The notes: a model not told the origin generated them from the sequence alone. A stretch of 64,000 bases of DNA from Wenyingzhuangia fucanilytica (GCF_001697185.1 NZ_CP014224.1:2650501-2714500), one strand, 5' to 3'; positions 9,281 through 19,488 are shown, counted from the stretch's first letter. A program made the numbers and translations.

Positions 9281-10591
9281 ATGTCTACAAACTACAAAAA
9301 CCAAGAAAGCATTCTTTCTAAATTAGGGATTGATACGTTAAACCCTATGCAAAAAGCTGCTCAAGAAGCCATTGCTACAAACAAAGATGTTGTTTTGTTA
9401 TCTCCTACAGGAACAGGAAAAACATTGGCTTTTTTGTTGCCTATGCTAGAAAAATTAAAACTGAATAGTCAAGAAGTTCAGTCTTTAATTATTACTCCCT
9501 CTAGAGAATTGGCTATACAAATTGAGCAGGTTTTTAGAGAAATGGGAACGGGTTACAAGGTGAACTGTGTGTATGGTGGTAGACCCATGTCTAAAGACAA
9601 AATAGAATTGGCTCACACTCCAAGTGTTTTGATTGGTACTCCTGGTAGAATTGCAGATCATTTACGTAAGGGAAGTTTTGAAACTTTTGATATTCATACC
9701 TTAATTTTAGATGAGTTTGACAAATCTTTAGAAGTAGGTTTTGAAGAAGAAATGAGCGAAATCATCAACTTGCTTCCATCTATCAAGCAAAAAATATTAA
9801 CATCTGCAACACAAGAAATTGATATCCCAACTTTTGTAGGGATTCAAAATCCTGTAGAAATTAATTTTTTAAGCGAAAAAAAATCTCAATTAGTCATCCA
9901 AAAAGTATTATCACCAGATAAAGACAAACTAAAAACTTTGGTAGACACCTTATGCCATATTGGGAATAAATCAGGAATTATTTTTTGCAATTTTAAAGAC
10001 AGTATCGCTAGAGTAAGTGATTATTTAAACGAACACGAAATTTCGCACGGTTGTTTTTATGGAGGATTGGAACAAAAAGACAGAGAACGTGCATTGATAA
10101 AATTCCGCAACGGAACTTACAACATTTTAATTGCCACCGATTTGGCTGCGCGTGGATTGGATATTCCTGAAATTGATTTTTTAATTCATTATCAATTACC
10201 CTTAAAAGTGGAGGAGTTTACTCACAGAAATGGTAGAACTGCCAGAATGAACAGCCAAGGAACAGCTTATGTAATTCAGTGGAAAAAAGAAGATTTACCA
10301 GAATTCATCAATATTGATGATGTAGCACATTTGCATCAAAATACTTTGCCAGAACCATCACCTTGGAAAACTTTGTTTATTTCTGGAGGGAGACAAGACA
10401 AAATATCTAAAGGAGATATTGCTGGACTATTGATTAAAAAGGGAAACTTATCTGGAAACCAAGTGGGAGTCATTGAACTAAAACACGATTGTGCTTTTGT
10501 ATCTGTAAAACTTAAAAACACCAAAGCTTTACTAGATATTATCAACAACCAAAGATTAAAGAAAAAGAAAGTTAGGATTACTGAAATATAA
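9281..10591 (+). CDS. DEAD-box-family ATP-dependent RNA helicase with DbpA-like C-terminal domain
   Basis: A 436-residue two-RecA-domain helicase. Motifs are Q-motif region NPMQ, Walker A SPTGTGKT, TPSRELA, motif II LDEFD (the usual DEAD is DEFD here), motif III TSAT, ARGLD and HRNGRTAR. The final 70 residues (DKISKGDIAGLLIKKGNLSGNQVGVI...AFVSV) resemble the DbpA RNA-binding domain that targets 23S rRNA hairpin 92. A role in 50S subunit assembly is likely. It is 4 bp upstream of the EamA gene. Confidence 0.85.
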   Translation: MSTNYKNQESILSKLGIDTLNPMQKAAQEAIATNKDVVLLSPTGTGKTLAFLLPMLEKLKLNSQEVQSLIITPSRELAIQIEQVFREMGTGYKVNCVYGGRPMSKDKIELAHTPSVLIGTPGRIADHLRKGSFETFDIHTLILDEFDKSLEVGFEEEMSEIINLLPSIKQKILTSATQEIDIPTFVGIQNPVEINFLSEKKSQLVIQKVLSPDKDKLKTLVDTLCHIGNKSGIIFCNFKDSIARVSDYLNEHEISHGCFYGGLEQKDRERALIKFRNGTYNILIATDLAARGLDIPEIDFLIHYQLPLKVEEFTHRNGRTARMNSQGTAYVIQWKKEDLPEFINIDDVAHLHQNTLPEPSPWKTLFISGGRQDKISKGDIAGLLIKKGNLSGNQVGVIELKHDCAFVSVKLKNTKALLDIINNQRLKKKKVRITEI

Positions 10592-10595
10592 AGAC

Positions 10596-11543
10596 ATGGA
10601 AAAGACTGCTAACCAAACAAAGAAAACATCAAAAGAAAAATGGTTATTAGCAGCCATGATTATTAGCATGTGCATATGGGGAACCAGTTGGTCTTGTGCC
10701 AAAGTTTTGGGAACCTATACCAATGCTTTAAATTTAAGCTTGATGCGTTTTATTTTAGTTCCATTGACTTTATTTCCGTTAACTTTTTTTGCTAAAATTA
10801 AAATCAACGTTAATAAAAAAGGATGGCTACACATTGTAGGAGCCTCTGTTTTTATATTACTATATACTTTATTCTTTTTTAAAGGAGTCCATAAGGGGTT
10901 TGCTGGAGCAGGAGGCGTTTTAGTCACCACCATCAACCCTATTTTTGCTTATATTATTGGCTTACTCATCAGTAAAATACTTCCTAAAAAACAAGAATAC
11001 ATTGGACTTTTATTGGGATTTATAGCAGGAATGACCTTACTTAAAGTATGGGACAATAGTGATGCTATTTTTAGTATTGGAAACACCTATTTTTTATTAG
11101 CTGCTTTTGTTTGGGCAGTGATGAGTAAAATAAGTTCTCATGCCAACAAATTTGGAAATGCCATTGGTTTTAGTTTATGGACACATATTATTGCTGCCAT
11201 CATACTTTGTTTTTTTGTTGATTTTAAAAGCTTAGAACAAACTTTAATTACTGCTGATGCAAAATTCTGGTTTAACATCTTATATTTTGGAATTGTAAAC
11301 TCTGCCCTAGCTACTACTTGTTTTTTATATGTAACCGCAAGAATTGGTGCAGAAAAAGCAAGTACTTATATTTTTATTGTTCCTAGCACAGCTGTATTAA
11401 CCTCGTTCTTATTTATAGGAGAGCATATATTATGGAATACAATTGTTGGTGGTATTTTAGGAATTATAGCTGTTTTTATTATCAATGGAAAATTTAGTAG
11501 AAAAAAACGTACGCCTCCGCCTATTAGAAATATTGTTAGATAA
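10596..11543 (+). CDS. EamA/DMT-family permease
   Basis: A 315-residue inner-membrane protein with about ten hydrophobic helices arranged as two EamA repeats; the first carries ISMCIWGTSWSCAKVLG and the second begins near FLLAAFVWAVMSKISS. The drug/metabolite transporter superfamily moves small metabolites, amino acids or drugs; the substrate here cannot be predicted. The N-terminus is lysine/threonine-rich and cytoplasmic, and a basic tail ends the protein. It begins 4 bp after the helicase stop and ends in a strong terminator. Confidence 0.82.
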   Translation: MEKTANQTKKTSKEKWLLAAMIISMCIWGTSWSCAKVLGTYTNALNLSLMRFILVPLTLFPLTFFAKIKINVNKKGWLHIVGASVFILLYTLFFFKGVHKGFAGAGGVLVTTINPIFAYIIGLLISKILPKKQEYIGLLLGFIAGMTLLKVWDNSDAIFSIGNTYFLLAAFVWAVMSKISSHANKFGNAIGFSLWTHIIAAIILCFFVDFKSLEQTLITADAKFWFNILYFGIVNSALATTCFLYVTARIGAEKASTYIFIVPSTAVLTSFLFIGEHILWNTIVGGILGIIAVFIINGKFSRKKRTPPPIRNIVR

Positions 11544-11544
11544 T

Positions 11545-11582
11545 AAAAACTCCCAAAAGAAATTCATTTTGGGAGTTTTTAT
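11545..11582 (+). terminator. Rho-independent terminator
   Basis: AAAAACTCCCAAAA (11545-11558) pairs with TTTTGGGAGTTTTT (11567-11580) around an 8-nt loop. It can act on both strands between the convergent EamA and RhlE genes. Confidence 0.85.
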
Positions 11583-11653
11583 TTCGTTACTACTGATAGT
11601 GAACAGTATTATTTTTACTCTGTACTTTGTTCTAAATACTTCGTACTAGATTA

Positions 11654-12964
11654 TTATCTTCTATTTCTACTTCTTCCTAATTTAGAAGCTGCATTTTTTT
11701 TTGCCTGTACCCACTTAGGAGCTTCTCCTGGTTTTGCTTTCTTTTTTGCAGTTTTAGGTTTTTGATTTGCTTTAGGCGATGTTGTCCTCGAAGGTCCTTT
11801 TTTCATCGCTTTTAACTCCTCAGCTGTTGGAGCTTTAAAATCAAATCCTTCTAAATTTTGCATAGGTAATTTTAAACCTAATAATTTTTCAATATCCAAT
11901 GCAAATTTAATTTCTTCTCCACAAACCAAAGAAATAGCTTCTCCACTTGCCCCTGCTCTACCCGTACGTCCTATTCTGTGTACGTAATCTTCTGGCACAT
12001 TTGGTAACTCGTAATTTATAACGTGTGGCAACAACGGAATATCTAAACCACGTGCAGCAATATCTGTAGCCACCAATACCCTAACAGCATTCTTTTTAAA
12101 TCCTTCTAAGGCTTTGGTTCTGGCTGCTTGACTCTTGTTTCCGTGAATAGCCGCAGCTGTTACTCCAGATTTAGCCAATCTTTCTGCTAATTTATTAGCT
12201 CCGTGTTTGGTACGAGTAAATACTAAAACTTGACTCCAATTACCAGATTTTATCATTCCGATAATAGCCAAAGGTTTATCTCCTTTATTTACATTGTAAA
12301 AAGTTTGTTTCACTTTTTCAGCAGTAGTGTTCTGCGGAGCAGATTCTACAGACACAGGACTGTTCATAAATGTATTAGCCAAAGCTTTTATATCTGGCGA
12401 AAAAGTAGCCGAAAACAATAAGTTTTGTCTTTTTTCTGGAACAAGAGATAATACTTTTTTAATATCTCTTAAAAATCCCATATCTAACATTCTATCAGCT
12501 TCATCTAAAACCAATATTTCTATTTTAGATAATGATAATGCGTCCTGACTTATTAAGTCTAACAACCTACCTGGTGTTGCCACCAATACATCAACTCCTC
12601 TTCTTAAAGTAGTAATTTGTGGTTTTGGTTTTACACCTCCAAAAATTACGGCAGATTTAATATCTAAAAACTCACTATACTCTCTTACATTGTCATAAAC
12701 CTGTGCAGCTAACTCTCTTGTTGGTGTTAATACCAAAGCGCGTATTGGTCTTCTTTTCCACTTATTTTGAGTAGATAATGAATGTAATAATGGTAATGTA
12801 AATCCTGCTGTTTTTCCTGTTCCTGTTTGTGCAGACGCCAATACATCTTTACCTTGTAAAATATGTGGAATGGCTTTTTGCTGAATAGCTGAGGGCTCTG
12901 TATATCCCTTTTTGTTAATGGCTTTTAAAATAGCCTCTGATAATCCTAAAGATTCAAATGTCAT
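11654..12964 (-). CDS. rhlE: DEAD-box RNA helicase, RhlE-like
   Basis: A 436-residue helicase with the complete motif set: F9-type Q motif ([14 protein letters not shown]), [37 protein letters not shown] and HRIGRTGR. The last 60 residues are a basic, disordered tail ([18 protein letters not shown]...) typical of RhlE, which serves RNA annealing, degradosome or ribosome assembly functions and cold adaptation. It is monocistronic and divergent from the pseudouridine synthase gene. The window thus holds two helicases of different subfamilies within 4 kb. Confidence 0.88.
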   Translation of the reverse strand: MTFESLGLSEAILKAINKKGYTEPSAIQQKAIPHILQGKDVLASAQTGTGKTAGFTLPLLHSLSTQNKWKRRPIRALVLTPTRELAAQVYDNVREYSEFLDIKSAVIFGGVKPKPQITTLRRGVDVLVATPGRLLDLISQDALSLSKIEILVLDEADRMLDMGFLRDIKKVLSLVPEKRQNLLFSATFSPDIKALANTFMNSPVSVESAPQNTTAEKVKQTFYNVNKGDKPLAIIGMIKSGNWSQVLVFTRTKHGANKLAERLAKSGVTAAAIHGNKSQAARTKALEGFKKNAVRVLVATDIAARGLDIPLLPHVINYELPNVPEDYVHRIGRTGRAGASGEAISLVCGEEIKFALDIEKLLGLKLPMQNLEGFDFKAPTAEELKAMKKGPSRTTSPKANQKPKTAKKKAKPGEAPKWVQAKKNAASKLGRSRNRR

Positions 12965-13148
12965 AAATATATTTTAAGAATTGCTTTAAAGTCAATTCTG
13001 TAGCGGCTGCAAAGGTACGACTTAATAAATGATATTACTCTACTTTTTTATCTTGTTTGATAATGAGATAGATAGCCCTTATTTTATCCTTAAATTTAGC
13101 ATACAATTCCTACAAATATTAACTAAGAATACTTTAGCTTAGTGATAG

Positions 13149-14003
13149 ATGAAAATTATAGAAAGTCACACTTCACCAAACTTACCATACGGCATCAGAT
13201 TATCTGATTATGCCGTAGATATTTTTGCCAGTATTCCAACCAAAGCAGGAATCAAAAAAGCCATCAAAAAGGGATTGATTTTAGTCAATCATCAACGTGG
13301 TGTATCTGGACAGTTTATCACAGGTGGTGAAAAAATTGAACTCTTAGAAAACGAAAATCTTATTAAAAAAAATATTGATTTAACGTTAGAAATACTTTGG
13401 GAAGATGATTATCTAGCTGTTATATATAAACCCGCAGGACTATTGGTTAGTGGTAATAAAGCCAAAACAGTAAGTAATGCTTTGGCCTATAATTTAAAAA
13501 TGAGTTCTCAAAAAGATGCTGTAAAACCACAGCCTGTACACAGATTAGATTTTGGTACTAGTGGATTATTATTAGTAGGAAAAACAGCCAACAGCATTAG
13601 AGATTTAGGAAAATTATTCGAGGATAAAAACATTCAAAAAACTTACGAAGCTGTTACCATTGGTGAAATGAAAAACCAAGGAACTATTGATTTTGCTATA
13701 GATGAAAAAGAAAGTCTTTCTAGCTATCAAGTATTAAAAACAGTGGTATCAGAAAGATTTGACAAATTAAATTTAGTGCAATTAACTCCTCATACAGGTA
13801 GAAGACATCAACTAAGAATTCATTGTACCCATATAGGAAATCCTATTTTAGGAGATGTAGAACACGGTATAGAAGGAAAAATTTTAAAAGGAAAAGGATT
13901 GTATTTACATGCTAAGTCTTTAACATTTATCCATCCCTATACTCAAGAAAAACTAACTATTAAAAAGGAAAGTCCTAATAAGTTTGATAAATTATTTTTG
14001 TAA
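13149..14003 (+). CDS. RluA-family RNA pseudouridine synthase
   Basis: A 284-residue protein. Residues about 10-75 form an S4-like RNA-binding region (GIKKAIKKGLILVNHQRGVSGQFITGGEKIEL). The catalytic domain carries IYKPAGLLVSG, then PVHRLDFGTSGLLLVGKT with the invariant aspartate of HRLD, and LTPHTGRRHQLRIH. It isomerises uridine to pseudouridine in rRNA or tRNA; which position is unknown. It is monocistronic with its own terminator. Confidence 0.88.
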   Translation: MKIIESHTSPNLPYGIRLSDYAVDIFASIPTKAGIKKAIKKGLILVNHQRGVSGQFITGGEKIELLENENLIKKNIDLTLEILWEDDYLAVIYKPAGLLVSGNKAKTVSNALAYNLKMSSQKDAVKPQPVHRLDFGTSGLLLVGKTANSIRDLGKLFEDKNIQKTYEAVTIGEMKNQGTIDFAIDEKESLSSYQVLKTVVSERFDKLNLVQLTPHTGRRHQLRIHCTHIGNPILGDVEHGIEGKILKGKGLYLHAKSLTFIHPYTQEKLTIKKESPNKFDKLFL

Positions 14004-14036
14004 AAATTAAGACTTTACAAAATATATAAAAACATA

Positions 14037-14064
14037 AAATCCAGCCTTTTGAGCTGGATTTTTA
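14037..14064 (+). terminator. Rho-independent terminator of the pseudouridine synthase gene
   Basis: AAATCCAGC (14037-14045) pairs with GCTGGATTT (14053-14061) and a T tail follows. The stem is symmetrical enough to work for the minus strand too. Confidence 0.8.
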
Positions 14065-14098
14065 TGTAAAATAAACTTACTAATTGTCTTGTAAAAAA

Positions 14099-14194
14099 GG
14101 GCAAGCTGCCTACATCACACCGCTACAACCAAGTACCCTTGCTGCGTTCCCGCCCTGGGGGATTCCGAGGGAGCTAGTTGTGTAGGACTTGCCC
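14099..14194 (-). ncRNA. ffs: Signal recognition particle 4.5S RNA
   Basis: Read on the minus strand, the roughly 96-nt segment folds into one long hairpin. The ends GGGCAAG/CTTGCCC pair, and the apical SRP hallmark GGGAACGCAGCAAGGG with the CCTCGGAATCCCCCAGG side is present. SRP RNA binds Ffh and directs membrane proteins to the translocon. A T-run after 14099 on the minus strand acts as terminator tail. Limits are set by the closing helix and by the promoter. Confidence 0.93.
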
Positions 14195-14199
14195 GGCCG

Positions 14200-14207
14200 C
14201 AAATTTA
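14200..14207 (-). promoter_or_regulatory. Promoter -7 box of the SRP RNA
   Basis: The minus strand reads TAAATTTG, a full match to TAnnTTTG, with TTG of TGTTGTG about 20 nt upstream as -33. The predicted start falls near 14194, exactly where the RNA's closing helix begins. Confidence 0.75.
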
Positions 14208-14300
14208 CAACCTTATTACAATTCTCACAACATTTACTACATGATTTTTTTACATTCAATTCATCTTGTTCAAAGCGTACACTTTAGCCTAATAAATACC

Positions 14301-14308
14301 TATATTTG
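14301..14308 (+). promoter_or_regulatory. Promoter -7 box of the DUF4199 gene
   Basis: TATATTTG is an exact TAnnTTTG match, 29 bp before the ATG at 14338. A second TATATTTG at 14832-14839, inside the end of that gene, could give the glycosyltransferase its own start. Confidence 0.55.
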
Positions 14309-14337
14309 CCATTAAATTTTAAATAGAAAACATTCAA

Positions 14338-14853
14338 ATGAATTCATTTTTTAGCACAAAACCTGTTTTAAAATTCGGAATCCTTTCTGGACTTTTATTA
14401 GTTTTAAATGAAGTAATCATCAATACTGTTACACAAACCAACCCATATATTGGAGAAAGAGATTCTATATTTTCTTTAATTGGTTTAATTATTCCAGTTG
14501 TTGTGATTGTTTTTGCAATCATCTTCTTAAAAAACAATAGTACCATAGAAAGTTTTGGACAAATAATTAAACCTGGATTAATTATTGGATTTATTACTGC
14601 TTTGGTTTACATTGCTTATTCTTTGTTATTTATTTATAGCATAGAACCAACTACTTTGGCAGAGTTTGAGCAAATGAATAGAGAACGTTTAATCGCTTCT
14701 GGACAATTTGAAAATTCAGAAGATTTAACAAATGCTGTGCAGTTATCTAAAAACGCATTCTTGCCAGGAACTATTTTGTTTAGTATTGCCATCAATTTAT
14801 TTATAGGTTTTATTACTGCCGTAGTAACTGCTATATTTGTTCGTAATAAATAA
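14338..14853 (+). CDS. DUF4199-family membrane protein
   Basis: A 171-residue inner-membrane protein with four predicted helices (GILSGLLLVLNEVII, FSLIGLIIPVVVIVFAIIFL, PGLIIGFITALVYIAYSLLFI, TILFSIAINLFIGFITAVVTAIF) and a hydrophilic loop of about 45 residues between helices 3 and 4. It fits DUF4199, a Bacteroidota family usually next to a GT2 glycosyltransferase, as here 7 bp downstream. A role in lipid-linked glycosylation is suggested by that pairing only. Confidence 0.78.
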   Translation: MNSFFSTKPVLKFGILSGLLLVLNEVIINTVTQTNPYIGERDSIFSLIGLIIPVVVIVFAIIFLKNNSTIESFGQIIKPGLIIGFITALVYIAYSLLFIYSIEPTTLAEFEQMNRERLIASGQFENSEDLTNAVQLSKNAFLPGTILFSIAINLFIGFITAVVTAIFVRNK

Positions 14854-14860
14854 TCATCAC

Positions 14861-15814
14861 ATGCAGATATCTATTGTAATTCCATTGTTAAATGAGGCGG
14901 ATTCTTTACAAGAATTACACCAGTGGATTGTAACAGTAATGGAACAAAACCATTATAGTTACGAACTTATTTTTATTGATGACGGAAGTACAGATGATTC
15001 ATGGAATGTTATTACAGCTTTACAAACTCAAAATCCAAATGTTAAAGGAATTAAATTCTTAAAGAATTTTGGAAAATCTCAAGGATTAAATGCTGGATTT
15101 AAAAAAGCTAAAGGTGATGTTATTATTACCATGGATGCCGATTTACAGGATAGCCCCGAAGAAATTCCAGAACTTTATAATATGATTGTCCAAGAAGGAT
15201 ATGACATTGTAAGCGGATGGAAAAAGAAACGCTACGATTCTAAAATCCGAAAAAACATTCCTTCAAAATTATTTAATTGGGCTGCTAGAAAAACTTCTGG
15301 TATTGAATTAAACGACTTTAATTGTGGCTTAAAAGCTTATCAAAAAAAAGTTATTAAAAGTATTGATGTAACTGGTGAAATGCACCGATACATTCCTATT
15401 TTAGCTAAAAATGTTGGTTTTAAAAATATAGGCGAAAAACCAGTACAACATCAAGCGAGAAAATACGGAGAAACAAAATTTGGAATTGATCGTTTTACCA
15501 ATGGCTTTTTAGATTTAATCACCTTGTGGTTTTTGTCTAAATTCGGTAAACGTCCAATGCATTTCTTTGGTTTGATGGGAACTTTTATGTTTTTATTTGG
15601 TTTTATATCAACCGCTTATATGGGAATACAAAAATTAATTATTGTTTTTTACTACCATCAATCGGCTAATTTAATCACCAATAATCCATTGTTTTATATC
15701 GCCTTAACTACAATGATTTTGGGAACTCAATTATTTATCGCTGGTTTTATTGGCGAAATGATTTTAAAAAACAGAAAAGAAAACAATTTATACTATATTG
15801 AAAAAGAAATATAA
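14861..15814 (+). CDS. GT2 glycosyltransferase with C-terminal membrane hairpin
   Basis: A 317-residue DPM1/ArnC/GtrB-like enzyme that transfers a sugar from a nucleotide donor to a polyprenyl phosphate. The start is the ATG at 14861 (MQISIVIPLLNEADSLQEL); an in-frame TTG at 14837 lies inside the DUF4199 gene. Motifs are FIDDGSTDDS and TMDADLQDSPEEIPE (donor and metal binding) and GLKAYQKKVI. Two C-terminal transmembrane helices (FGLMGTFMFLFGFISTAYMG and LTTMILGTQLFIAGFIGEM) anchor it. It is paired with DUF4199. Confidence 0.87.
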   Translation: MQISIVIPLLNEADSLQELHQWIVTVMEQNHYSYELIFIDDGSTDDSWNVITALQTQNPNVKGIKFLKNFGKSQGLNAGFKKAKGDVIITMDADLQDSPEEIPELYNMIVQEGYDIVSGWKKKRYDSKIRKNIPSKLFNWAARKTSGIELNDFNCGLKAYQKKVIKSIDVTGEMHRYIPILAKNVGFKNIGEKPVQHQARKYGETKFGIDRFTNGFLDLITLWFLSKFGKRPMHFFGLMGTFMFLFGFISTAYMGIQKLIIVFYYHQSANLITNNPLFYIALTTMILGTQLFIAGFIGEMILKNRKENNLYYIEKEI

Positions 15815-15871
15815 ATCAATTTCTATTATATTTATAATATCTAAATACACTAATTAAACTAATAATCAAAC

Positions 15872-17590
15872 ATGGTAACTCCTGAAATTATTGAAGCTTC
15901 AAAACTATGGCTAACCTCTACTTTTGATGCAGAAACACAAAAAGAAATTCAAGATTTAATAGACAATAACCCCGAAGAACTAACAGACAGATTCTATAAA
16001 AACATGGAGTTTGGTACTGGTGGAATGCGCGGAGTTATGGGAGCTGGAACCAATAGAATTAACAAATATACTTTAGGTAAAGCCACTCAAGGATTATCTA
16101 ATTTCTTACTACAAAACAACCCTAATAAAGAGTTAAGTACTGTAATTGCTTACGATTGTCGTCATAACAGTAAAGAATTTGCAAAAGTGGTTGCTGATGT
16201 GTTTACAGCTAACGGAATTAAAGTTTTTTTGTTTGATGATTTAAGAACTACTCCAGAATTATCTTTTGCGGTTCGTCACTTAGGAGCAGATGCTGGAATA
16301 GTGTTAACAGCTTCTCACAACCCACCAGAATACAACGGGTACAAAGTATACGGAGCAGATGGTTGCCAAGTAACTCCTCCAAATGATGGATTGATTATTG
16401 ACGAAGTAAACAAAGTCTCTTTTGATAAAATAAAATTTGAAGCAAACGACAGTTTATTAACCTATATTGGTGAAGATGTAGACAATGCTTTTAACCAAGT
16501 ATCTGTAGACAATGGAACTTTTGGAGATATTGACAGAAGCGCTTTAAAAGTTGTATTTACTGCTTTACACGGAACATCTATAAAATCTGTTCCTCAGGTT
16601 TTAGAAAAAGCAGGGTTTAGCGATGTGCATTTAGTTAAAGAACAAGCTACTCCTAACGGAGATTTCCCTACAGTAAAATCACCAAACCCAGAAGAACCAG
16701 AAGCTTTGGCTATGGCTACAGAATTATCTAACCAAATTGGTGCAGATATTTTAATGGGGTGTGACCCAGATAGTGATCGTTTAGGGATTGCTGTTAGAGA
16801 TTTAGATGGAAACATGAAGTTGTTAAACGGGAACCAAACCATGATTTTAATGACTGATTTCTTAATCAATCAAAAGAAAAAAGCAGGAAAATTAAACGGA
16901 ACTCAGTTCACAGCTACAACAATTGTTTCTTCTGAAATGGTAAAAGTTTTAGCAGACCATTATGGAATTGAAACTGTAATTACTTTAACAGGATTTAAAT
17001 GGATTGGAAAAGCCATTGCTGATAACCCTAGTAAAGATTTTGTAGGTGGTGGTGAAGAAAGTTTTGGATATATGATTGGTGATTTTGTTCGCGATAAAGA
17101 TGCTGTAACTTCTTGTTTATTGGCTTGTGAAATGGCTGCACATGCAAAAGCTAACGGAACTACTTTATACCAACAATTACTAGACATTTACATCCAACAC
17201 GGATACTATAAAGAAAGTTTAATTTCTATTACCAAAAAAGGAATGGATGGAGCTGCTCAAATTCAACAAATGATTGCAGATTTCCGTGAAAATCCTATCA
17301 AAGAAATTTTAGGATCTAAAGTAAAATACGTTTGTGATTATGAATATTCTACCAAAAAGAATTTAATCACAGGAGAAGAAACCACAATTGATGTTCCAAA
17401 ATCTAATGTATTAATTTACCACACAGAAGATGGAACAAAAGTTTGTGTTAGACCAAGTGGTACCGAACCAAAAATAAAATTCTACTTTGGTGTTAAAGGG
17501 ACTTTAAGTAGTCGCGACCAAGCAGGATTAGTAGAAGCTCAATTAGATCAAAAAATTAAAGATGTAATTGTAGCATTAAACCTAAATTAA
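15872..17590 (+). CDS. Phosphoglucomutase/phosphomannomutase (alpha-D-phosphohexomutase)
   Basis: A 572-residue phosphohexomutase interconverting hexose 1- and 6-phosphates for envelope and storage polysaccharides. The phosphoserine loop TASHNPPEYNGYKVYG, metal loop GCDPDSDRLGIAV, sugar-binding GGGEESFGYMIGDFVRDKDAV and phosphate-binding CVRPSGTEPKIKFYFGV are all intact. Length fits the long bacterial PgcA-type enzymes. It starts 57 bp after the glycosyltransferase and ends 3 bp before the ABC exporter, suggesting an envelope-biogenesis operon. Confidence 0.9.
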   Translation: MVTPEIIEASKLWLTSTFDAETQKEIQDLIDNNPEELTDRFYKNMEFGTGGMRGVMGAGTNRINKYTLGKATQGLSNFLLQNNPNKELSTVIAYDCRHNSKEFAKVVADVFTANGIKVFLFDDLRTTPELSFAVRHLGADAGIVLTASHNPPEYNGYKVYGADGCQVTPPNDGLIIDEVNKVSFDKIKFEANDSLLTYIGEDVDNAFNQVSVDNGTFGDIDRSALKVVFTALHGTSIKSVPQVLEKAGFSDVHLVKEQATPNGDFPTVKSPNPEEPEALAMATELSNQIGADILMGCDPDSDRLGIAVRDLDGNMKLLNGNQTMILMTDFLINQKKKAGKLNGTQFTATTIVSSEMVKVLADHYGIETVITLTGFKWIGKAIADNPSKDFVGGGEESFGYMIGDFVRDKDAVTSCLLACEMAAHAKANGTTLYQQLLDIYIQHGYYKESLISITKKGMDGAAQIQQMIADFRENPIKEILGSKVKYVCDYEYSTKKNLITGEETTIDVPKSNVLIYHTEDGTKVCVRPSGTEPKIKFYFGVKGTLSSRDQAGLVEAQLDQKIKDVIVALNLN

Positions 17591-17593
17591 TGA

Positions 17594-19426
17594 ATGAAAA
17601 ATTTTAAAAGATTTTTATCCTATGCCTTGCCATACAAATGGCAAGGTTTTTTTGCCATATTATTCAACATATTATATGCCTTATTTAGTGCTTTGTCTTT
17701 TGTGACATTAATGCCTATGCTAGGGGTAATTTTTGGCGAAACTGAAAAAGTTACAGTAAGTCCAAATTTTCCTGGTATTACTCATCTTAACAAACAATAT
17801 TTAGAAGATATCATCAACTATTTTGTGACTACCAACACCACTAACAATGGTATTGATAGCACCTTAGCCTATATGGTTATGGGAGTTGTTTTTGTCTTTT
17901 TATTAAAAAACATTTTTGGATATTTAGGAAACATTTACATGATGTTCTTAAAAAATGATGTCTTAAGAGATATTAGAAATGAAATTTTTTCAAAAATTAT
18001 TTCATTACCTGTTTCTTTCTATTCAGAAAAAAGAAAAGGAGATGTTATTTCTAGAGCTACTAGTGATATTGGAGTGGTAAACAACACTTATTTAGATTTA
18101 GTTATCACTTTTATTAGAGAACCACTAAACATTATTTTCACTTTGATTATTATGTTTAATATGAGTTGGAAATTATCTCTTTTCATTTTCACTTTTATTC
18201 CTGTTTCTGGTTTTGTAATTTCTATCATTACCAAAAAAATTAAAGAACAATCAACTGCTATTTTTCAACAAGGAGGAAATATGTTAAGCAGTCTTGAAGA
18301 AGCTATTACAGGATTGAGAATTATAAAAGCTTTTAATGCAGAAACTTTTGTGATTAATAGGTATCACGAATTAAGCAATAAAATTCTTAGGCTAAGTAAT
18401 AAAGTAGGGAAACGTGGAGCAGCCTCTAGTCCTACAAGTGAATTTTTAGGAATTGCCACCATTGCTTGTTTACTTTGGTTTGGAGGTAGAATGGTATTGG
18501 TAGGACAATCCATTCAACCAAGTGCCTTTATTGTATTTATGGGATTAGCCTATAACATACTAACACCTGCAAAGTCCATTTCTAAAGCCAATAATACTAT
18601 TAGAACAGGAAACGCTGCTGCAGAACGTGTTATAGAAATTCTAGACAGTAAAAACCCTTTAGCCGATCAAAAAGATGCAGTAGAAATTACTGGATTTAAT
18701 CACGAAATTGTTTTTGATAATATTTCTTTTAAATATGATCAAGAATATGTTTTAAAGAACTTTTCTTTAACTATTCCTAAAGGAAAAACCGTGGCCTTGG
18801 TAGGACAATCTGGTAGTGGAAAATCTACGTTAGCCAATCTTATCACACGTTTTTGGGATGTAAACGAAGGAAAAATTACCATAGATGGTGTAGATATCAA
18901 AACCATCAACACAAAATCTTTAAGAGCTCAAATGGGAATTGTGGCTCAAGAGGCTTTATTATTTAACGATACTGTTAAAAACAATATTGCTTTGGGTATT
19001 TCTAACGCCACTGATGAAGCAGTAATGCAAGCGGCAAAAATTGCCAATGCTCACGAGTTTATTAAAGATATTCCTTTAGGTTACAACAGCCCTGTTGGAG
19101 ATAGTGGAGGATTACTTTCTGGTGGACAAAAGCAAAGAATCGCTATTGCTAGAGCGGTGTTTAAAAACCCACCAATTATGATTTTAGACGAAGCTACTTC
19201 TGCTTTAGATACAGAATCTGAACACTTGGTGCAGCAAGCTCTAGAAAACATGATGGAAAATAGAACTTCTATTGTAATTGCCCATAGATTATCTACCATT
19301 CAAAATGCAGACGTTATTGTTGTAATGAAAAAAGGAGAAATTGTAGAGCAAGGAAAACACGAAGAATTGATTAATTTAAAAGGAACATATTACAACTTAG
19401 TAAATATGCAATCTTTAGAATCATAA
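17594..19426 (+). CDS. MsbA-like ABC exporter (fused membrane and ATPase domains)
   Basis: A 610-residue half-transporter that would act as a homodimer in the inner membrane. About six helices occupy residues 15-330. The ATPase domain shows Walker A GQSGSGKST, signature LLSGGQKQRIAIARAV, Walker B IMILDEATSALD, and H-loop IVIAHRLST. Family members flip lipid A, other lipids or polysaccharide precursors. The position directly after a phosphohexomutase suggests lipid or glycan export. The adjacent terminator closes the operon. Confidence 0.88.
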   Translation: MKNFKRFLSYALPYKWQGFFAILFNILYALFSALSFVTLMPMLGVIFGETEKVTVSPNFPGITHLNKQYLEDIINYFVTTNTTNNGIDSTLAYMVMGVVFVFLLKNIFGYLGNIYMMFLKNDVLRDIRNEIFSKIISLPVSFYSEKRKGDVISRATSDIGVVNNTYLDLVITFIREPLNIIFTLIIMFNMSWKLSLFIFTFIPVSGFVISIITKKIKEQSTAIFQQGGNMLSSLEEAITGLRIIKAFNAETFVINRYHELSNKILRLSNKVGKRGAASSPTSEFLGIATIACLLWFGGRMVLVGQSIQPSAFIVFMGLAYNILTPAKSISKANNTIRTGNAAAERVIEILDSKNPLADQKDAVEITGFNHEIVFDNISFKYDQEYVLKNFSLTIPKGKTVALVGQSGSGKSTLANLITRFWDVNEGKITIDGVDIKTINTKSLRAQMGIVAQEALLFNDTVKNNIALGISNATDEAVMQAAKIANAHEFIKDIPLGYNSPVGDSGGLLSGGQKQRIAIARAVFKNPPIMILDEATSALDTESEHLVQQALENMMENRTSIVIAHRLSTIQNADVIVVMKKGEIVEQGKHEELINLKGTYYNLVNMQSLES

Positions 19427-19447
19427 ACACCTAAATAACAACCTAAC

Positions 19448-19488
19448 AAAACAGCGTATTGATGATTTCAATACGCTGTTTTGTTTTT
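19448..19488. terminator. Bidirectional terminator between ABC exporter and Smr gene
   Basis: AAAACAGCGTATTGA pairs with TCAATACGCTGTTTT across a short loop and T-runs lie at both ends. It serves the convergent genes; the TTA stop of the Smr gene lies in its tail. Confidence 0.85.

Noticed and set aside
9281-10591. DEFD in place of DEAD as a defect
   Set aside because: The catalytic Asp-Glu pair is kept; such variants are functional in the family.
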